A program made the position numbers and the translations under genes. Of a DNA stretch of 64,000 nt, positions 16,377 to 24,484 are shown one piece after another. Under the pieces are notes generated by a model that saw only the letters and a list, made by a program, of their open reading frames with translations, searched no databases and was not told the origin of the DNA. The stretch's first letter is position 1. Each line of letters starts with the position of its first letter. The DNA lies in the NCBI GenBank assembly GCA_965224735.1, contig OZ245059.1, forward strand, positions 930,001 to 994,000. Reading direction: 5' to 3'. Origin of the DNA: Robiginitomaculum_A sp036478535. GTDB taxonomy: Bacteria; Pseudomonadota; Alphaproteobacteria; Caulobacterales; Maricaulaceae.

Positions 16377-17453
16377 TTACTGAGCATGTTGCCTCGGATC
16401 CAAAGTGCCAACGGCTTCGCTTATATGAGAAAAACCATCATGTTTGAGTCGGGCAGTAAGGCCTTCGCAGATGTGCGCCGCAAGGCTCAGGCCTTCAAAA
16501 ACAAGGGCGGAGTAAATTTGCACCGCAGATGCGCCGGCCCGAATTTTTAGATAGGCATCATTAGCATTTGTTATGCCGCCAACGCCAATGAGCGGAATTT
16601 CCCCGTTGGAAACCGAATAAAACTGGGCTAAAATTTCAGTGGATTTATGCAAAAGCGGCGCTCCAGATAGGCCGCCGCTCTCGTTTTTATGGTGGTTCTT
16701 AAGGCTTTTTGGCCGCGCGAGTGTGGTGTTGGAAATGATGAGGCCGCTTATGCCGTAAGTGCGGGCTTGCTCGGTGATACTCTCGATTTGGGCAAAGTCT
16801 AAATCGGGTGCGACTTTAAGGAAAATTGGTTTGGCAGGGTTATCGCCGCTAAGGTTTGTGCGTGCTTCATTGATGCGCGCCAGCAAATCATCTAGCGCGT
16901 CCCTGTCCTGAAGGCCGCGCAGACCAGGCGTGTTGGGCGAAGAAATATTGACGGTAAAATAATCGGCAAGCTCCCATAGGGATTTTAGTCCCGTAACATA
17001 ATCTGCAGCCCGGTCTGGACTGTCTTTATTGGCACCCAGATTTGCGCCGACAATGCCGCCGCGATGCGCGCGTGCTTTTAAGTTTTTTGTAAATTCTTCA
17101 AGGCCATGATTGTTAAACCCCATGCGGTTAATAACGGCCCGATCTTCAGTTAGGCGAAACAGGCGTGGTTTAGGGTTACCAGCTTGGGCCCGGGGTGTTA
17201 CCGAGCCGCATTCCACGAAACCAAATCCTGCGGCGAGCAGAGCATCTGGCACCTCGGCATCTTTATCAAACCCTGCGGCAAGCCCAACAGGGTTTGGCAA
17301 ATTAAGGCCCCCGAGCTTTGTTTGCAAGCTTGGATACTCTTGACAGTGTTTTGGGCCAAGTCTCATTTTGAGGGCTTTGATAGAAACGTCATGTGCAGTT
17401 TCAGGCGCGAGCGTTTTTATAGCGGCAAGGCCGAGTGAGTGGATAATACTCAT
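16377..17453 (-). CDS. pyrD: Dihydroorotate dehydrogenase (quinone), class 2
   Basis: 358 residues, typical of the membrane-associated class 2 enzyme. The short amphipathic N-terminal helix region comes first, then NPVGLAAGFDKDAEV, INRMGFNNHG, VNISSPNTPGLRGLQ with the class 2 catalytic Ser, FLKVAPDL, IISNTT, and the FMN phosphate site IGVGGITN. It oxidises dihydroorotate to orotate and passes electrons to ubiquinone, the fourth step of pyrimidine synthesis. The DUF952 gene lies 2 bp upstream on the same strand. Downstream is IS5-type copy 2. Confidence 0.95.
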   Translation of the reverse strand: MSIIHSLGLAAIKTLAPETAHDVSIKALKMRLGPKHCQEYPSLQTKLGGLNLPNPVGLAAGFDKDAEVPDALLAAGFGFVECGSVTPRAQAGNPKPRLFRLTEDRAVINRMGFNNHGLEEFTKNLKARAHRGGIVGANLGANKDSPDRAADYVTGLKSLWELADYFTVNISSPNTPGLRGLQDRDALDDLLARINEARTNLSGDNPAKPIFLKVAPDLDFAQIESITEQARTYGISGLIISNTTLARPKSLKNHHKNESGGLSGAPLLHKSTEILAQFYSVSNGEIPLIGVGGITNANDAYLKIRAGASAVQIYSALVFEGLSLAAHICEGLTARLKHDGFSHISEAVGTLDPRQHAQ

Positions 17454-17455
17454 TA

Positions 17456-17806
17456 TTATGTCTCCGCCTTGTCAAACGGGCTTAGGGTAAATGCACCGTT
17501 TTTATTGCGCTGTATGTCTTTATATCCAATAAGGTCTTTATAATGCAAATCACCATATAGATGCGGAAATTTCATATTTCCTCTGGAAACTTCCCATTTC
17601 AAATTTTGAACCGCCTTTTCAAAAAAACAGGCTAAAATAATTTGAGGATCGTCCCTATAATGTTTGGATAAAGTGCCGATAAGCTGCTCAAATGTGCACA
17701 AATGAATAAACCCATCGCACTTATCATGGGGATTGCCTGTAAAACATTTTTGTGTTTGAAACGTTTTCCATTCTGCAATGCGAAAAATTTTATAGATCGA
17801 GTCAGT
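17456..17806 (-). CDS. DUF952 family protein
   Basis: About 116 residues from the ATG at 17806 (MTDSIYKIFRIAEW); the open frame reaches 17836, but family members start close to IYKI. The core CDGFIHLCTFEQL and TLSKHY are the recognisable DUF952 blocks, and FPHLYGDL follows. A link to the ADP-ribosyltransferase-like fold has been proposed for the family, but the role is unknown. It is positioned directly upstream of pyrD with 2 bp between, so it is probably co-transcribed with it; this pairing is common in Alphaproteobacteria. Confidence 0.82.
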   Translation of the reverse strand, partial: TDSIYKIFRIAEWKTFQTQKCFTGNPHDKCDGFIHLCTFEQLIGTLSKHYRDDPQIILACFFEKAVQNLKWEVSRGNMKFPHLYGDLHYKDLIGYKDIQRNKNGAFTLSPFDKAET

Positions 17807-17902
17807 CATAGAGGTCACCATAAAACCCGCGCGCAATAAAGCAATTATTATCCTCTTGTGTATAAGTTCATATCGAAGTGAGGTTTTTTAGGGTATTTTT
17901 AT

Positions 17903-19396
17903 TTAAGCTTGCCAACCAGTTGTTTGTGCTGATGCAAAAATTGCTTCAATATCTAATGCAGCTTCTAGGCCATCTGCAAAGTCTTCTAAAGCTTTGTCGA
18001 CAGAAACCTCATAATCAAGGCGAGAAGATGCCCCAGCTTTCATGCGCTCTAACCATGCTGTACGAAATTCATTACTGGCAAATAAGCCATGGACATAACT
18101 GCCTTCAATATTTCCATTAGGGTTACGGGCGCCATCTTTTCGGACGCTATCTTTTAATGTGTTCTCTAGAAACAAAAAAGGGCGCAAAGTATCTGCACCT
18201 GTTGTTTCGCCCACATGAATTTCATAACCAGTGATAGGGGTTTGGGTAATTGTGCAACGGCCTTTAATAGGCCGCACTGTTTTTTTCGTGCGCATAATTG
18301 TTTCTATATCAAGCAAGCCAAGGCCTTCACATTCTCCCGCTATGCCATCCACTCCATCAGGGTCAAAAATGCGTTTGCCAAGCATCTGATACCCTCCGCA
18401 TAATCCAAGGGCGCGTTTACCGGCTCTGGCATGTGCGAGAATGTCATGATTCCAACCTTGCGCACGAAGGAATGCTAAATCCCCAAATGTGGATTTGGTT
18501 CCAAATAGAATGATCACATCTATATTGTGTGGTATAGGTTTCCCTGGTGGTACCCACTGAAATTCAACATTAGGTTCAAGGCGTAAAGGATCGGCATCAT
18601 CAAAATTTGCCATACGTGACAACATTGGAGCCGCAATACGAATAACAGGTGTGTTTGACGCTGAAGTATAGGAAAGGTTGACGGCATCTTCTGCAGGAAG
18701 ATGGGCAGTTGCATGCAACCACGGAATAACACCAAAACAAGGCCAACCTGTATGGGTTTCAATCTCGCGAACACCGTCTTCAAACAGGGCAGGGTCTCCT
18801 CGGAACTTATTGATGATGAAACTTGTAATCATGGCCGCATCTTTTGGAGCAATGACAGTTTTTGTACCAACGACACTGGCGATTACGCCGCCGCGTTCTA
18901 TATCACCAACAAGGCAGACAGGTACGCCAGCCTGGCGGGCAAAGCCCATATTGGCAATATCACGTGCGCGTAGATTAATCTCGGCAGGACTACCTGCGCC
19001 TTCTACAAGAATAAGGTCGTATTTTGCGCTTAGGCGGTTGAAGCTTTCCATAACAGCGTCTAAAAAGTCACCTCGTTTCGCCATATAGTCTTTAGCGTCC
19101 ATAACCGTTACGGGGTAACCTTGGATAATGATTTGAGCAATTTTATCTGTTTGAGGCTTGAGCAATACAGGGTTGAAATCTGTGTGAGGGGCAAGGCCAC
19201 ATGCACGTGCTTGCAAAGCTTGTGCGCGACCAATTTCACCTCCAGATATACAAGCTTGCGCGTTATTAGACATATTTTGAGGTTTAAACGGTGCAACGGA
19301 CAGGCCTTTGCGGCGGGCAATACGGCAAAGACCAGCAACGATAACGGATTTACCAACATCCGATCCTGTGCCTTGTATCATAAGGGCTTTTGCCAT
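17903..19396 (-). CDS. cobQ: Cobyric acid synthase (CobQ/CbiP)
   Basis: 497 residues in two domains. The N-terminal dethiobiotin-synthetase-like ATPase has GTGSDVGKS at about 9-17, PFKPQNMSNNA, and LVEGAGSPAEINL; the C-terminal class I glutamine amidotransferase-like half has the nucleophile in LGLCGGYQMLG and a His in SYVHGLF. It amidates four side chains of adenosylcobyrinic acid diamide. Its start overlaps the btuD stop by one base (TAATG). It is the only corrin biosynthesis gene here, so it more likely serves corrinoid salvage than complete synthesis, or the other genes are elsewhere. Confidence 0.94.
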   Translation of the reverse strand: MAKALMIQGTGSDVGKSVIVAGLCRIARRKGLSVAPFKPQNMSNNAQACISGGEIGRAQALQARACGLAPHTDFNPVLLKPQTDKIAQIIIQGYPVTVMDAKDYMAKRGDFLDAVMESFNRLSAKYDLILVEGAGSPAEINLRARDIANMGFARQAGVPVCLVGDIERGGVIASVVGTKTVIAPKDAAMITSFIINKFRGDPALFEDGVREIETHTGWPCFGVIPWLHATAHLPAEDAVNLSYTSASNTPVIRIAAPMLSRMANFDDADPLRLEPNVEFQWVPPGKPIPHNIDVIILFGTKSTFGDLAFLRAQGWNHDILAHARAGKRALGLCGGYQMLGKRIFDPDGVDGIAGECEGLGLLDIETIMRTKKTVRPIKGRCTITQTPITGYEIHVGETTGADTLRPFLFLENTLKDSVRKDGARNPNGNIEGSYVHGLFASNEFRTAWLERMKAGASSRLDYEVSVDKALEDFADGLEAALDIEAIFASAQTTGWQA

Positions 19397-20157
19397 TATA
19401 TGACGCCCTCTATATGTATATTAAGACCGTCTATTTGTGCTTGAATGCCGTAAATCTCCCGCAACCGGGATTGTGTTAAGGTTTTTGCAGGACTTCCTTG
19501 TGCGAGAATTTTCCCATTTTTCATCCAAATGAGTTTATCTGCGTAACGGGCGGCGAGGGCAATATTGTGCAGTACTACTAAGGCGCCGCTCCCTTCGTCA
19601 ACATAAGAGCGGATTAAATCCATAACGCGAAATTGATGACGTGGGTCAAGCGCAGCAACGGGTTCATCAGCAATCAACAAAGGCGCTTGTGCCGCAAAGG
19701 CGCGCGCGCAATGGACGCGAGCGAGTTCGCCGCCTGAAAGCGTGTCCGTTTTGCGCATTTGCATGTCCAATATATCACAAGCTGCCATAGCGTTCTCAAC
19801 AGCCTTGGCATCTATGCCCTTTAATTTACCAAGAGTAGCGCCGTGAGAAAACCGGCCGAGTGCAACGACATCACGTATATTATTTGGCCAAGCCAAGGGG
19901 CGAGATTGCGGTAAATAGGCAATGCGGCGAGCACGTGTCATCGGGGATAATGCTGTGATATTGGCGCCGCCAAGTGTAGATTTTCCAGACGTTGTTTTCA
20001 ATAGGCCGAGCGCGGCACGTAGGAGCGATGTTTTTCCAGCCCCATTTGGCCCTAACAAAGCGATCAATTCTCTGGGGCGTAAAGTGAAAGACGCATCTTG
20101 CACAAGAATTGTGCTTTCGGCGTGGAGTGTGATGTTTTCTACCTGCAATTTAGTCAT
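19396..20157 (-). CDS. btuD: Corrinoid/iron-chelate ABC transporter ATPase (BtuD-like)
   Basis: About 253 residues from the ATG at 20157 (MTKLQVENITL), which overlaps the btuC stop by 8 bp; the frame stays open to 20190 but that extension is unlikely. Walker A is LLGPNGAGKTS, the Q-loop is YLPQSRP, the signature is LSGGELARVHCARA and Walker B is LLIADEPVAALD, followed by the switch His in VVLHNIA. It powers import by the BtuC permease. Operon position behind a cobalamin riboswitch supports vitamin B12 rather than haem or siderophore as the substrate. Confidence 0.92.
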   Translation of the reverse strand: MTKLQVENITLHAESTILVQDASFTLRPRELIALLGPNGAGKTSLLRAALGLLKTTSGKSTLGGANITALSPMTRARRIAYLPQSRPLAWPNNIRDVVALGRFSHGATLGKLKGIDAKAVENAMAACDILDMQMRKTDTLSGGELARVHCARAFAAQAPLLIADEPVAALDPRHQFRVMDLIRSYVDEGSGALVVLHNIALAARYADKLIWMKNGKILAQGSPAKTLTQSRLREIYGIQAQIDGLNIHIEGVI

Positions 20158-21142
20158 GGCTAGCCCGCCTTTGCATTGCAATCCATACAAAAGCAGGTGC
20201 CCCGATCAGAGCCGCAACGACACCAAGTTTAAGCTCTGAACTGGTCGGTAATACGCGTACGCCAATGTCGGCTAAGACTAAAAATACACCTGCAAGCAAA
20301 GCTGAAGGTAAGAGTGAACGGGCAGGGTCATGGCCAACAAAGGGGCGGACAATATGCGGGGCGACTATGCCAACAAATCCAATTGCACCTGCAATGGATA
20401 CAGCCGCGCCAGTTGCTAACCCTGCACCTAGGACGACAAAAATACGTTGGCGTTGTAAATTAACACCGATACCGCTAGCGGCTTCTTCACCAAGAGTGAG
20501 AGCAGATAAACCTCGCCGGGTTATGAAAAGGATAATCATGCCTATAACAAGAAAAGGCCCAGAAAGCACGAGATCATTAAAACTGCGATTAGCAACAGAG
20601 CCAAGCATCCAATTTATCATATCCGCGAGGGAAAAAGGATTAGGTGCCAAATTCATCAATAAGCTCATTGCTGCACCAGCAAAGCTAGAGAGGCCTATGC
20701 CGATCAAAATCAATGTGACAACCGAACGTGTTTTTATAGCCGCAAAGGTAATAATCGTAATAGCCCCAAGCGCGCCAATAATAGCGGCAATCGGTAGCAT
20801 CCATGAATTAAATCCAACAACCCCATAATAAAGTGCAAATGTTGCGCCCAAGGACGCTGAGGCAGATACACCCAGTACGCCAGGGTCGGCTAAAGGGTTG
20901 CGTAATAAGCCTTGCAAGGCGGCTCCGCTTGTACCTAATGCGCTGCCAACAGCGAATGCGGCGATGGCGCGTGGCAAACGAATTTGCCATATGACTAGGT
21001 TATCTCCAGCATCAGCTTGCCCGAAAAAAGCCGCCATTACACGGCTTAAGCCTAGGGGGGTTGAGCCGAGTAAGCAGGCCAGAAACAAAATTACGATACT
21101 GGCCAGTATCAGAGCTGGAATGAGAAGACGGTTAATTTTCAT
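20150..21142 (-). CDS. btuC: Corrinoid ABC transporter permease (BtuC/FecCD family)
   Basis: 330 residues with about ten hydrophobic segments. Family blocks are present: GSALGTSGAALQGLLRNPLA, DPGVLGVSASASLGA, and IGFVGIVAPHIVRPFVGHD, the conserved loop that contacts the ATPase. It forms the inner-membrane channel for B12 with BtuD and takes substrate from BtuF. Its start overlaps the end of btuF by 11 bp. Confidence 0.94.
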   Translation of the reverse strand: MKINRLLIPALILASIVILFLACLLGSTPLGLSRVMAAFFGQADAGDNLVIWQIRLPRAIAAFAVGSALGTSGAALQGLLRNPLADPGVLGVSASASLGATFALYYGVVGFNSWMLPIAAIIGALGAITIITFAAIKTRSVVTLILIGIGLSSFAGAAMSLLMNLAPNPFSLADMINWMLGSVANRSFNDLVLSGPFLVIGMIILFITRRGLSALTLGEEAASGIGVNLQRQRIFVVLGAGLATGAAVSIAGAIGFVGIVAPHIVRPFVGHDPARSLLPSALLAGVFLVLADIGVRVLPTSSELKLGVVAALIGAPAFVWIAMQRRASHD

Positions 21143-22001
21143 TATTATCCCCTATTACAGGCTGTTTCACTAAGGCTTCGATTGCGTCCAGAAGATACCA
21201 TGCGCCGCATGATGTCCACGCCCCTTGTATGTCAACAGTTGGAATGTCGCGCATCTGCTTGCGTGCGATGGGATGGCGCATAGCGCTCCATGCATCTTTG
21301 TGATCGGTTTTTGTACCAAAAAATGCAGCCGCAATGAGATCTGGTTGTTCATAGGCAAGCCGTTCCAATGGTATGGGGCGCCAGCCTGCTTGTGTTTGAA
21401 AATTTTCAAGATTGGCTTCAACAAGCATTTCATGGACAAGCGATCCTGGGCCAGTTGTAACCCCTGAGGGTGTCATATAAAGAGCGCTACGACGTGTGCC
21501 TTGTTTGATTTTGTTCCTTACAGTTTGAAGTCTTATGTCCATATTGGCTGTGATGGCTTTGCCTTTTTCACTTTCCCCGAGTTGATTTGCTACTGTTTGA
21601 ATAACATCTTTAATACCGTCAAGATCACCAGCCCAACCAATATTGAGAACAGGGACACCAGCACGTTCAAAGAAAACTTTAGCATTTGGCCCACCTCCAT
21701 AAGAGCGCACAACCAGATCTGGCTTATGAATTAACACATCTTCTGCGCGCGGGAGAAGGGTAGGGATACCTTTTGCGCTTTCACGCATATAGGAAAATGC
21801 TTTCCCTGCATCTGGCGAGACCGCGAGAATATTCTTGCGCTCTACCAATTTCAAAACATATTGATCCGCACAATAGTCAAGACTTACGATTCTTCGTGGC
21901 TTTGATTGTTGTGTGAGTAAATTGTCTTTTTTACTCTTAACAGACGGTGCATGACACGCTTGTATAACCAGCAGTGCGAGAAATATGGTAAGTCTCAACA
22001 T
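21132..22001 (-). CDS. btuF: Corrinoid-binding periplasmic lipoprotein (BtuF-like)
   Basis: 289 residues. The N-terminus is a lipoprotein signal (LTIFLALLVIQAC, Cys at 16), so the protein is probably membrane-anchored. The rest is a class III metal/corrinoid-binding fold: RRIVSLDYCADQYVLKLV, the ILAVSPDA segment, DLVVRSYGG, and a long backbone helix before the second lobe. It delivers B12 to BtuCD. It begins 5 bp after the end of btuB. The assignment to B12 rather than haem rests on the riboswitch and on cobQ in the same run. Confidence 0.88.
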   Translation of the reverse strand: MLRLTIFLALLVIQACHAPSVKSKKDNLLTQQSKPRRIVSLDYCADQYVLKLVERKNILAVSPDAGKAFSYMRESAKGIPTLLPRAEDVLIHKPDLVVRSYGGGPNAKVFFERAGVPVLNIGWAGDLDGIKDVIQTVANQLGESEKGKAITANMDIRLQTVRNKIKQGTRRSALYMTPSGVTTGPGSLVHEMLVEANLENFQTQAGWRPIPLERLAYEQPDLIAAAFFGTKTDHKDAWSAMRHPIARKQMRDIPTVDIQGAWTSCGAWYLLDAIEALVKQPVIGDNNEN

Positions 22002-22006
22002 CGTAC

Positions 22007-23866
22007 TTAATACTGTAGACGGATGCCGACAGTTCCCGATAATCCTGGAGTGCCGTAGCCTAAAATTTGTTGATAATGTGTATCAAACAGATTTTCAACC
22101 CGTCCATAAAACTCAACCGTGTTGTTGAACCTATACGCAGCGTTCAAATCAACACGAGTCCAACTGTCAAGTTGTGTACCATTAATATTTTGCTCTTCAC
22201 CATTATAGCGAACAAGTACAGCGCCAGAGAATGGTCCGCTTGGCGCTATATTAAGGCTAAGATCGCCAGAATGTTTTGGAATGCGTGAAAGCTTTGCACC
22301 AAAGCCATTTTTTGCATCAATATAAGCGTAATTTGTGGCAAGACGTAGCCAGGCCAGTAATTGGTAACTGGCTGAAACTTCCAAGCCTTGGGAATTAACT
22401 TGGTCAATATTATCATAACCTGCGGTGTAAGAAAAATCAATCTGATTTGTGACATCCTGATCAAACCAAGTTACACTAAGAGCGCCGCGCTCATCGGCTG
22501 TGCGCAGATCAACACCCAAGTCAAAACCAGTTGCTTCTTCTGGTTTTAAGTTTGCATTTGGTTCTTTTAGACCACAGAAGACGCAAATATAAGTGGATTG
22601 ATACACACTTGGTGCTTTGAACCCTTGGCTCCAACTCGCGCGAAATATTATTTGAGGGCTTAAAACATAAGCAGCAGCCAAGCGCGGAGACGTTTGGGAA
22701 CCGAAGCTTTCATGCTTATCTAGCCGTAGACCTGCGCTAAGGGTAAAATTGCCCATTGGTTTCCATTCATACAATCCAAAGACACTATCTATAACACGAT
22801 TTAAATCACCTAAGGCCGCATCTTCACGTTCTAGGCCAAAGGCCAATGTGTTATTGCCGTTGACGGATACAGTGCCCTGATAACGATAGAGAAAGCGCTT
22901 GCCTTCGGCCTGATAACTTGTGTTGCCATTGGTTAGGTTTTCACGTTTCGTATTAGAGTAACCGAAGAATAATTCGTTTTTAAATCTGTCAGAAAAGAGA
23001 GAAAATGCAAGTTTTGTATGACCGAAAATTTCTTCAGTCAGGGCTGTTGCATCACCATCTGCAACACTCCCTTGCGCTCCAGATGAATAGCGATCAAAAT
23101 TGGATTTGGCGTCTGTATAAGAAAGGCCAGTGTCTAACCGCACTGATGGGCTAAAATTATAGCCGCCACGTGCTGAAATGTTCAAACTATTATAGCCATC
23201 ATCTTCCGTATTACCGTTAGCGGCATCCGCTTTGGAAATGCCATCAGTTGAAGTTCTATTCGCAGAAAGACGGTACTCACCATTCTCGCCGCCATATTCA
23301 AATGAAGCGCCACCACGTAATGTATTAAACGATCCAAACTCGGCAAAAACTTTGCCGCCAGTTCCACGGTGTGGTGCCTTCGTGAGTATGGAAATGACTC
23401 CACCAATAGCATCCGACCCCCAAAGTGTAGATTGTGTGCCTTTCAAAATTTCAATCCGATCGATATCTACCGTATCAAGACGTGCAAAGTTAAAACTACC
23501 ATTTGTAGTGCTTGGGTCACCAACAGGGACGCCGTCAACAAGAACAAGGGTTTGTCCCGAATTCATGCCGCGAATGCGCACGCTTGCCACCCCGCCAAAG
23601 CTACCGTTTTGATTAATAGTAACGCCAGGTGCAAAGGCAACCGCGTCGAGTGCAAATTCAAATCCCAAGGTTTCGATGTCCTCAGCCGTAATGATGGAAA
23701 TACTTGTGCCAGATTCGGAAGCGATTTGATTTAACCGCGTACCAGTAACAATGATTTCATCCTTGTCTAAAGTGGTTTTAGATGTTTGTGCTATAGAAAG
23801 CTGAGGCGTAGAAAAAGCCGTAACGGATAGTGAGATAGCACTCAAAAGTGTTGTTTTGTAAGTCAT
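22007..23866 (-). CDS. btuB: TonB-dependent corrinoid receptor (BtuB-like)
   Basis: 619 residues, close to BtuB size. A signal peptide ends near LSIAQ. The TonB box-like stretch DEIIVTGTR is followed by the plug domain (ITAEDIETLGF, VASVRIRGMNSGQTLVLVDG, DIDRIEILKGTQSTLWGSDA, GGVISILTK) and then a 22-strand-type barrel ending in the aromatic GIRLQY. It would bind cobalamin at the outer membrane and import it with TonB energy. It is the first gene after the cobalamin riboswitch, so its expression should fall when B12 is plentiful. Confidence 0.94.
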   Translation of the reverse strand: MTYKTTLLSAISLSVTAFSTPQLSIAQTSKTTLDKDEIIVTGTRLNQIASESGTSISIITAEDIETLGFEFALDAVAFAPGVTINQNGSFGGVASVRIRGMNSGQTLVLVDGVPVGDPSTTNGSFNFARLDTVDIDRIEILKGTQSTLWGSDAIGGVISILTKAPHRGTGGKVFAEFGSFNTLRGGASFEYGGENGEYRLSANRTSTDGISKADAANGNTEDDGYNSLNISARGGYNFSPSVRLDTGLSYTDAKSNFDRYSSGAQGSVADGDATALTEEIFGHTKLAFSLFSDRFKNELFFGYSNTKRENLTNGNTSYQAEGKRFLYRYQGTVSVNGNNTLAFGLEREDAALGDLNRVIDSVFGLYEWKPMGNFTLSAGLRLDKHESFGSQTSPRLAAAYVLSPQIIFRASWSQGFKAPSVYQSTYICVFCGLKEPNANLKPEEATGFDLGVDLRTADERGALSVTWFDQDVTNQIDFSYTAGYDNIDQVNSQGLEVSASYQLLAWLRLATNYAYIDAKNGFGAKLSRIPKHSGDLSLNIAPSGPFSGAVLVRYNGEEQNINGTQLDSWTRVDLNAAYRFNNTVEFYGRVENLFDTHYQQILGYGTPGLSGTVGIRLQY

Positions 23867-23994
23867 AATTTTTCCTAAACATACCCCCGCCCAGTTGTAC
23901 GTTTGTTGTAACGATATCTGGCCTCACCAGAATCAGTGTGGACGGCCAAGCCTATTTATTATGTCGTTGTAAAAGGAAAAAACTTCCCCGCCAG

Positions 23995-24185
23995 CTGAGA
24001 CTTACCCGGTCTCCGGACGTACGACGCGATGGCAGGTCTCCTGACTTGCTGGTTAACGCTTTTGGCCGCCTTCCCAGAGATACCTCCAGTGGCTTCATGG
24101 CCATTAGCTCCCAGCTAACAGTTACGGGTATAGTCCCGGATTTACACCGGCTTCCCTCTTAGGCCCTTGTTACAGGCACCATCTG
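23995..24185 (-). promoter_or_regulatory. Cobalamin riboswitch upstream of btuB
   Basis: Read on the minus strand, the leader has the family landmarks in order: GGTGCCTGTAACAAGGGCC (5' P2/P3 side), GGGAAGCCGGTGTAAATCC, the GAAGCCACTGG core, and the 3' B12 box GCAAGTCAGGAGACCTGCC at about 24030-24050. Downstream, at about 23970-24020, a GAGAC/GTCTC hairpin with a T-rich stretch could be the expression platform. It should repress the btuB-btuF-btuC-btuD-cobQ run when adenosylcobalamin binds. Outer boundaries are approximate. Confidence 0.95.
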
Positions 24186-24216
24186 CGCGGAATATGTTAC
24201 ATTGATATAGTCGTTG

Positions 24217-24366
24217 TCAATTGCTCAGTGCGCGGAAGAAACATTTTTTTATAAAGCGAGGGAGAGTTGCCATAATATCGTCGTCCATAGTACCGGGCTT
24301 TATGCCACCTTCTAGGGTCATTGTTTTCATATAAACATGTTTGAATCCGTCTTGAACGAGCAGTAT
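24217..24366 (-). other. Unassigned 49-codon open stretch upstream of the cobalamin riboswitch
   Basis: Between the riboswitch and mmsA (24186-24484) the minus strand is open for 49 codons, containing LLVQDGFKHVYMKTMTLEGG and KPGTMDDDIMATLPRF, ending in TGA. The residue mix looks protein-like, but there is no ribosome site and a TAA lies immediately upstream of the open stretch. It may be the tail of a decayed gene. I do not recognise the family. Nothing else is evident in this intergenic region. Confidence 0.25.
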
Positions 24367-24484
24367 TTAAGTATCCATTTCAAATTACCACCACCTCAAA
24401 AATAGTAAAATGAAAGTCTTGGTGCTGTTGAAAGCGGGTTCAGTCTGCTCTAAGATACACTGCAAATCAGAATAAGGGTACTCT

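Noticed and set aside
16290..16550. 86-codon plus-strand frame overlapping the end of pyrD
   Set aside because: Overlaps the 3' end of pyrD by most of its length and has no ribosome site or recognisable motif. The part outside pyrD (16278-16376) shows nothing I can identify.
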